Shown: positions 58,333 to 64,000 of the stretch, one piece after another
How the letters are laid out: each line of letters opens with the position of its first letter
Position numbering within the stretch: position 1 is the first letter of the stretch
Assembly (NCBI GenBank): GCA_032629725.1
Contig: JAFEVB010000036.1
Location: 1 to 64,000 of the forward strand
Reading direction: 5' to 3'
DNA length: 64,000 bases
Source of the DNA: Gremmenia infestans
Lineage: Eukaryota; Ascomycota; Leotiomycetes; Helotiales; Hamatocanthoscyphaceae
The notes under the pieces: generated by a model
The model's database searches: none
What the model saw: the letters and a program-made list of their open reading frames with translations, nothing else
Told to the model about the DNA's origin: nothing
Program-made: the position numbers and the translations under genes

Positions 58333-59547
58333 ATTTGCGGGTTTCGCGTTGTTTTTTCTGTTGAAAGGCCAGCTAGTTCAAGCAAGTATTGAGAGTGAAG
58401 TTGTTGATGAGTGAATATTGATAGGGAAGAGAAGAGATATATATGCAAGGAAGTGTTAATCTTAATCACAGCTATAAATGTATAAGCGCAAAAAGTGGGA
58501 GTGGGAGTGAGAGTGAATTAGACAATAATATACGAACTGGAGTGAAATTGGCGTTCTGCTCCCTCTCCCTACGTATGTGTCTACACCCGTTTCAGCATCG
58601 TTTGAAGGAGCGACTTCGTGTTGGTGGGGGGGTGTGGATGGCGCTGCAACATCTGGTGTGATTGGCGGGCCCAGGCGTGTCCATCTTTACTTTACCTTAA
58701 CCTTAAATATTTATATAAGTTAATTTACCTATGTGATGTGGTATGGCGGTGAAGAGTTAACACTACTTAGTCGGTACCTAGGTATAGTATATTCGAGTAT
58801 TAAATGTTCTTTTTCAAGTCAAACTCTCTGTTATGGGAACTTGGAAGAGAGGGCAAACAACAATCAGGTACCGGGATCTTCTGTGCCTGTCATCACTAGT
58901 ACGAAGTACCCGCCAAATCCTTGTAGACGATCATTCATCATAAACAGGACAAGATTCAAGAGTGATAAACGAGAGAGAGGGAGATTTTGATTTCTGCCAA
59001 GTCAAGTACTCATATATCTCTTTCACTAGTTGAATTCACACTTCTCTCCCAACACCTCTCCTTCAGTCAAGTCCTGTATCATTTTCTCAGTGCGAAAGGA
59101 GGCGTGGCTGGCGTGTTCTAGCTTCGGATAGCTCAGGACCCGACACTCAAGCTTTATTGACAGCGGGAAGACACAGCGTCCGATATGGAAAAGGTCTATA
59201 CCAGTATTTTCTCTACTATTCTACTGCTGTGATATCTGAACACTTGGGCTGGCGTACAATATCGTGTACCATCACGCAGCCGAAGAACGTGACGGTAACG
59301 TGCTCCTTCACGGCTATCTGTCTGCCTGCATTTCGGTGGCTACGGAACGGGCACGCCGCAGGGGATGCGGCGCGGATGCGGGGTACAGGTACAGTGCAGT
59401 ACAGTGCAGTACAGTACAGACAGGTACAGGCAGACTCGCCGTCGAATCCTTCACGCGCATACGAAATACCGTCGTATATTCAGTCCATGGAAGTATCGTA
59501 TCCAATCTGACCATCCCATCCCATCCCATCCCATCCCACCCGTCGTA
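58333..59547. other. Intergenic with simple repeats
   Basis: 1.2 kb. GTACAGTGCAGTACAG-type repeats occupy about 59384-59430 and five CCATC units about 59511-59535, in the likely 5' UTR of the next gene. A TACGAAGTA copy lies at 58900-58908. Frames overlapping these are repeat products. Confidence 0.6.
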
Positions 59548-59877
59548 ATGCCCCAAGATAGTCCCCTCTCTATTGCTGCCAGCCTCACCGGCATTCTCAC
59601 CTTCGTCTTTGCCCTGACAGCAGGCTTCTACGCCCGAGCCATCAGCCTCAGAAGCGCCATCGATACCCAAGCCGAAGTGTCCAGTCTTCTAGAAAAGATA
59701 GATTTCCTCGAGACCGAGACCGACATGCTCAATAACGCCTACCTCGCATCGCAAATCCGCCACCCGCATAGGACGTATGGGACCGGCGACTTCAAGTACT
59801 TCCAGGGATTGTATAGCCAGTCTTTGCAGCGTATGCTTTCTCATTATATTGAACATCTTCTTTCCCGCATCTCTTAA
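59548..59877 (+). CDS. Small one-TM coiled-coil protein, 3' end uncertain
   Basis: The ATG at 59548 starts M-P-Q-D-S-P-L-S-I-A-A-S, a TM segment (L-T-G-I-L-T-F-V-F-A-L-T-A-G-F-Y-A) and a helical stretch (S-L-L-E-K-I-D-F-L-E-T-E-T-D-M-L). The frame stops at 59877, but a GTATGC donor at about 59831 may mark an intron into the G-free DNA downstream. If real exons lay there they are unreadable now. The layout (short N-term, TM, coiled coil) resembles many uncharacterised fungal membrane proteins; no function assigned. Confidence 0.55.
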   Translation: MPQDSPLSIAASLTGILTFVFALTAGFYARAISLRSAIDTQAEVSSLLEKIDFLETETDMLNNAYLASQIRHPHRTYGTGDFKYFQGLYSQSLQRMLSHYIEHLLSRIS

Positions 59878-60049
59878 AATTATTTAAACGCTACGTACAA
59901 TATTCTCTTCGTTATAAGTACATCATCTAAAAACTTTTTACTCTCCACCTCATAACTCAACTCGTAACTTCCCCTTAAATAATAATTATCAAACATAAAT
60001 CACAATCATAACACATCTATTACACATCAACTAACTCCATCATCTCTTG

Positions 60050-60752
60050 TAAATTATCCCAACCCCCCATCCATATTCAAACTCCCAAACTACTCTCAAA
60101 CAACCCCACTCCAAACACCCCTCCCTTATCATATATAATTCTCCCCTTAATACAACACTTACACACCTCCAAAATCTCTAAATAAAAATAAAACCCACAT
60201 AAAATCTAACTCACTCTTACTTCCCCCCTAAACCACCTAACCCACACCCTCAACCTTCCCTCCATATCTCAACCTACCCCATCCTCCTCCTATCTTACCT
60301 TAATATCTCTCCCCACCCAACTCTTCATCATATATCCTTCTTCCCTCCCCCCTCCATTTCCTATTCCTTCCATCTCCCTCTCCCACTCAAACTCTACTCC
60401 ATCATAATCAAACACCCTACCCTACTCCTCAATCTCTTACATATAAACATCACAACATCTCCAATTTTTCACCCCTCCCATTTATTATCTTCTCTCTCCC
60501 TACAAATAAACCTAACCTCAAACTACCATACTTCTCTAAAACACTACAATATTATAATCCACCAAATTTACAACAATCTATATTATACCTACAAAATTAA
60601 AATCTAACACACACTACTTTACCCCACCATTCACCTTTCTATTACACCCTTCACCTCTACCACATCTCCCAAACTCCACACAACTAACAACAAACAAACA
60701 ATAAACAACAACAAAAAACTCCTACACCCCCCCCCAAAATATATTTTTATTT
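60050..60752. other. 703-bp tract with no G on the plus strand
   Basis: Between the G at 60049 and the G at 60753 no guanine occurs, checked line by line. The sequence is C/A/T only, includes C6-C9 runs (for example 60727-60735) and holds no long frame. G is already rare from 59,890 onwards (single G in each of 59941-60000 and 60001-60060). On the right normal composition returns within about 30 bp. See findings. Confidence 0.95.
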
Positions 60753-61125
60753 GTGTGTGTTCCCCCCTATATCTTACCTTTTCTGCCAAATCTATCCGGC
60801 CCATGAACGAAAGTTACTTGGAAAACGGACAGGATACTTTATGGGCGCGCCCATCTCGATTGCCTGGGAACCGGCTGTGTGACTTCGGGTCGAATTATCG
60901 TGGCGTAGGAATTGATGAAGCAATTCGTCTGGGTATACATTGTTGCGCAGCACTACAAGTAAACAATTCTTCACCAATAATCCTTGGTCAATAAATCTTA
61001 TTAACCACATTACAGAGCATTTAGCATCAAGGCAAGTCTCGAGAGTGATGGTTCCGAGCATGAATCTGATCAAGATTCTCACAAAGAGAAGATAATACTT
61101 GAAAGTGGTTCAGTAAAGCAGGAGT

Positions 61126-62424
61126 ATGTTCAAAAATCGTAACGGACTAGATCTTTCACCATTTCGGAGTTTGCATCATTCTGAGCATACATTAGGTGTA
61201 CCTTTGGATATAGACAGCAACTCTATCATATTCTCGGAACTGCAGAAACCTTCTGTAAGTCACCAGAATCACACTGCGGAGTCGGAAATCAAGATCTGGC
61301 TTCAGGCTAGTAATGGTAAGGTCAAGAAGGTCAAAATGGAGGCCTCCAAGGTATCGACATATTCTTTCAGTCAGCGACTTCACGATTTATCTCTTTCGCG
61401 GCACAACTCAGCAACCATGACCTATGTATCAGAAAGTGGAGAGTGCAAGTCCAAACTGAAAATCAAGCATGCGACCAAGAAGCCTAGATCTCCGAACCGC
61501 AAAGCAAAACCATCCATCATTTTCGAAAATCCTCAAAGAACACCGATAACCATCACTCTCACGGCTCCCGACGATGAAGGTTCCACTAAGTCACGGCATG
61601 CAAACCAGCAACGAAATACCTTCAAAGATATCCTAAGTATCCGAAACTCATGCCCACCGCATAAACCTCTCGCCAAGCCACCCGTGCAGAATATTGACAA
61701 AACCCTTCTCATACCACAAGCACTCGATACACAACACATGCAGAAAGCAGAAGACTCTGGCGAGATCCGCGGCTTCGTGATCGACTTTATGAATATAAAA
61801 GGCGATACCTTCCCCGCGCAACTACGGGTCCAAATGATGGCATTATACGGCATCCAAGAGTCAGATTTGCACGCAGAGATGGTAGCAAAGTTCAAAGCGC
61901 CAACAGAGCAGCTCCAAGAGGATCACGATTTCGTGGTAGTATATGGTTATGATATGGAGAGCCCGAAAGCGAATCTGAAGATCCTGGAGACGGCCTTTCA
62001 GAGTAGGATAGGAGACATGACGCCCACTCAGACCACAACCACAACCACGCTCTGCTACCCTCCTCAAGCCATACCAAAGCACGACTCCGAGCCTCGGGAC
62101 CCAAGTACAACTCCGCGCGACAGAAGCTACACTCCGTTTTCAATGGCTAGTGCCGCGGATGCAGATCGTGAAATCATGCCCCTCGCTTACACAGACGCCG
62201 CACCTTCGGCCCGTCCGCGCTCACTCAGCAAGGCGCGCTCTATGCCTAATCTGCGCGGTGTCGCTCCAACTGGCCCTGGTTCGACAACAGGAACCGGAGA
62301 GCGCGGGAAGGAGCGGGAGCGGGGAGAGGATGGGATGGCTGGGCGCTTGAGACGGAGTGGGTTGTTCGGTGCATTTGGGAGTGTAAGGGAGGCTTGGGGG
62401 CGGAAGAAGGGGAGGAAAAATTGA
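61126..62424 (+). CDS. Hypothetical fungal protein, 432 aa
   Basis: Continuous frame with a Lys/Ser/Pro-rich N-terminal two-thirds (S-K-L-K-I-K-H-A-T-K-K-P-R-S-P-N-R-K), a folded-looking segment near residues 215-285 (I-R-G-F-V-I-D-F-M-N-I-K-G-D, L-R-V-Q-M-M-A-L-Y-G-I, D-F-V-V-V-Y-G-Y), and a low-complexity Ser/Arg/Gly tail (R-P-R-S-L-S-K-A-R-S-M-P-N-L-R-G, E-R-G-K-E-R-E-R-G-E-D-G). No signal or TM. Upstream open stretches at about 60803-60958 and 61016-61136 may be 5' exons, but stops prevent a clean join, so the 61126 start is provisional. No family recognised. Confidence 0.6.
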   Translation: MFKNRNGLDLSPFRSLHHSEHTLGVPLDIDSNSIIFSELQKPSVSHQNHTAESEIKIWLQASNGKVKKVKMEASKVSTYSFSQRLHDLSLSRHNSATMTYVSESGECKSKLKIKHATKKPRSPNRKAKPSIIFENPQRTPITITLTAPDDEGSTKSRHANQQRNTFKDILSIRNSCPPHKPLAKPPVQNIDKTLLIPQALDTQHMQKAEDSGEIRGFVIDFMNIKGDTFPAQLRVQMMALYGIQESDLHAEMVAKFKAPTEQLQEDHDFVVVYGYDMESPKANLKILETAFQSRIGDMTPTQTTTTTTLCYPPQAIPKHDSEPRDPSTTPRDRSYTPFSMASAADADREIMPLAYTDAAPSARPRSLSKARSMPNLRGVAPTGPGSTTGTGERGKERERGEDGMAGRLRRSGLFGAFGSVREAWGRKKGRKN

Positions 62425-63225
62425 GTTGGTAGAATAGATGGAGCTTGGGATCGGAGGTGGATTAGATGTGGATGTGGATGTGGATGTGGAGTGGGGTTTC
62501 TGGCGTTTGTTTAGGGAGGGCTTTATTGTATATTCAGCGAGTGAGCGAAATGACCTGTCTGTTTCTTATCTTGGTGTTGGATATATATGTCATGATAGAT
62601 GTATGTTGTAGCTAGCTTACTTGGTGTGTGTAAAGCAGATTGATTGTTCGGTATAGTGTATATGCATGCGACGTTGTGGGGTGGGTAAAGTGGGTGGAGT
62701 GAGTGGAGTGGAGTGAAGATGGAGAGGGGAGTACGGTACCGTGCCAAGACATTGGTCGTCAACATACATACACACATACAGTATATATAAGAATTGCGAT
62801 TATACCTTAAGCGGGTAGGTAGGTATTACACTTACTATTACTAACTTAACTTAACTTGGCGTCTCGTTTAGCATCGTAGGTAGGTAGAATTTTGATATGG
62901 ATGGAAGCTGTGCTGTGGATGTGCAAGCGGTGCGGTTTATTGTTTTGGGGGGGAGGGGGGAGGTTGTGTGTGGAGAAGGTTACGCAGCTACCAAGGATAT
63001 ATAGTAATCTTACTACGAGATATTTTTTTAGTGGGGGCACGTACAGTACGGTCTCAGACATGGAAAATATTATGTATGCGGTTTCAGGCATTAAATGTAC
63101 AACTTTACTGTACAGGTGCTGTACTGTATGAGTAAGAGTCTTTTGCCGTGAAAACTCCACTCCAGCTTCAACATCCAAAAACACATAAATTATCATCGCA
63201 GCAAACCATAGGTATATTTTCTAAT
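62425..63225. other. Intergenic with purine-rich simple repeats
   Basis: GATGTG hexamers (62466-62490), GGAGTG units (62690-62715), TTAACT-type units (62840-62857) and a G-rich stretch near 62946-62962. The frames here are repeat products. Confidence 0.55.
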
Positions 63226-64000
63226 TCAAAGCTTGCTGGATGAAGGAATTCTCGGCTCAACAGCAACCCGAGGATGCGACCCCGCCAACTCCAACCCCGT
63301 AATGGCCTCCAATTCATCGACTGCTTCAAACGCCCTCCCTAGGTTCACCTTCAGCGTCCTGAATCCCGTCCGCCTCCCCGCCTTGAGATTCTCCCCGATA
63401 TCATCGAGGAATAGCACGTCTTCCGCCTGCACTTCTCCGCTACCACAAGCCCTCGAAAAGGCATCGACCTCCCGCAACGCCAGGTTGTAGATCTCTGGCT
63501 CGGGTTTGCGGAGCCCGACGTGTGCCGAGGAGATGAAGACGTCGAAGAAGGTGTGCAGTTCATGCAGGGAATCGGAGTATGGGTGCGAGGGCGGGAAGAT
63601 GACGGTGTTGGAGAGGGCGGCTATGATGTATTTACCGCTTTTTTTTAGTTTGTCGAGCGCCGGATACATCCATGGGTCTTGGTCGCGGGATGCGCGCATC
63701 ATTGACCAGTAGAGCTGCTCGACGTCCATATCGGGAAGTGGGGGGATGGGTGTGTTGGGATCTGTTGAGTTGGGTTAGGTTATGTCAAGTTATGTCAAGT
63801 TGGTATGAAATGGTATGGGACGAGTAATCTCGAGGAAGTAGAGATGGATTGGCTTACGCTTGTTTTGGTAAAAGGAGCGCCAGAGGTCGGGGTTGTGCAG
63901 ATCCTTGTGGAAGGCGCGGAAGAAGTGGGAGTCGAGGAGGATTTCGCCGCGTTCAAGAGCTTGCCATGTGCCGGTGGGAGCGGTGGATGATATGGAGTAG
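63226..64000 (-). CDS. HAD-superfamily hydrolase, partial (5' end beyond window)
   Basis: Last exon 63761-63226 and upstream exon ending at 63858, open to the window end at 64000. Visible parts: Y-W-S-M-M region, L-K-K-S-G-K-Y-I-I-A-A-L-S-N (HAD motif II with S/T-N), then V-G-L-R-K-P-E-P-E-I-Y-N-L-A (motif III Lys) and D-V-L-F-L-D-D-I-G-E-N-L-K-A-G (motif IV). The motif-I Asp lies outside the window. The arrangement matches the ACAD10/epoxide-hydrolase-N-type HAD phosphatases of fungi, C-terminal part only. Cytosolic; substrate unknown. Confidence 0.85.

Noticed and set aside
59157..59548. Plus frames through GTACAGTGCAG and CCATC repeats
   Set aside because: Repeat-driven frames in the 5' region of the 59548 gene.

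Overview
The window reads as the left end of a chromosome of a filamentous ascomycete (Pezizomycotina; a finer placement is not justified from sequence alone). It opens with 15 perfect CCCTAA telomere units. Genes carry short introns (about 45-90 nt) with fungal GTANGT donors, CTAAC-like branch sites and YAG acceptors. The families are typically fungal: Zn2Cys6 regulator, PTR2 transporter, CVNH lectin, rhodopsin-domain membrane protein, non-reducing polyketide synthase.

Layout. 1-4.0 kb: telomere, AT-rich subtelomere, a secreted Cys-rich protein, an 18-bp minisatellite and a small secreted cyanovirin-N-type lectin. 4.6-11.2 kb: a DUF3632-like protein, an alcohol dehydrogenase pseudogene, and a divergent MFS transporter/aldehyde dehydrogenase pair. 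11.8-16.2 kb: an SRPK-like kinase with an altered catalytic loop, then two poorly defined minus-strand loci, one with an in-frame stop and one with a frame break at a C9 run. 17.3-36 kb: housekeeping block with UPF1 and IMP4 (divergent), a DMT transporter, an NmrA-like protein, an LEA/Gly-rich protein, a four-TM protein, LEU2, PTR2 and an alpha/beta hydrolase. 38.3-45.7 kb: a Dal81/TamA-like regulator, a GDPD phosphodiesterase, an FMP30/NAPE-PLD-like metallo-hydrolase and a rhodopsin-domain protein. 47.4-56.7 kb: a secondary-metabolism island with a broken MFS remnant, a PEBP protein, an FSH1 serine hydrolase and, 235 bp downstream on the same strand, a 2117-aa NR-PKS (SAT-KS-AT-PT-ACP-CMeT) that ends after the methyltransferase with no release domain. 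57.2-64 kb: an AhpC/TSA-type protein, a one-TM coiled-coil protein, a 703-bp tract with no G on the + strand, an unknown 432-aa protein and a partial HAD hydrolase cut by the window end.

Gene models were spliced by hand. Unless an entry says otherwise, exon lengths sum to whole codons and the joined protein reads through conserved motifs. The most unusual observations are the G-free tract, the PKS without release domain paired with an FSH1 hydrolase, degraded or frame-broken loci, two GC-AG introns, and a dispersed TACTCCGTA/TACTTCGTA palindrome family. No tRNA, rRNA, CRISPR or intact transposon was recognised.
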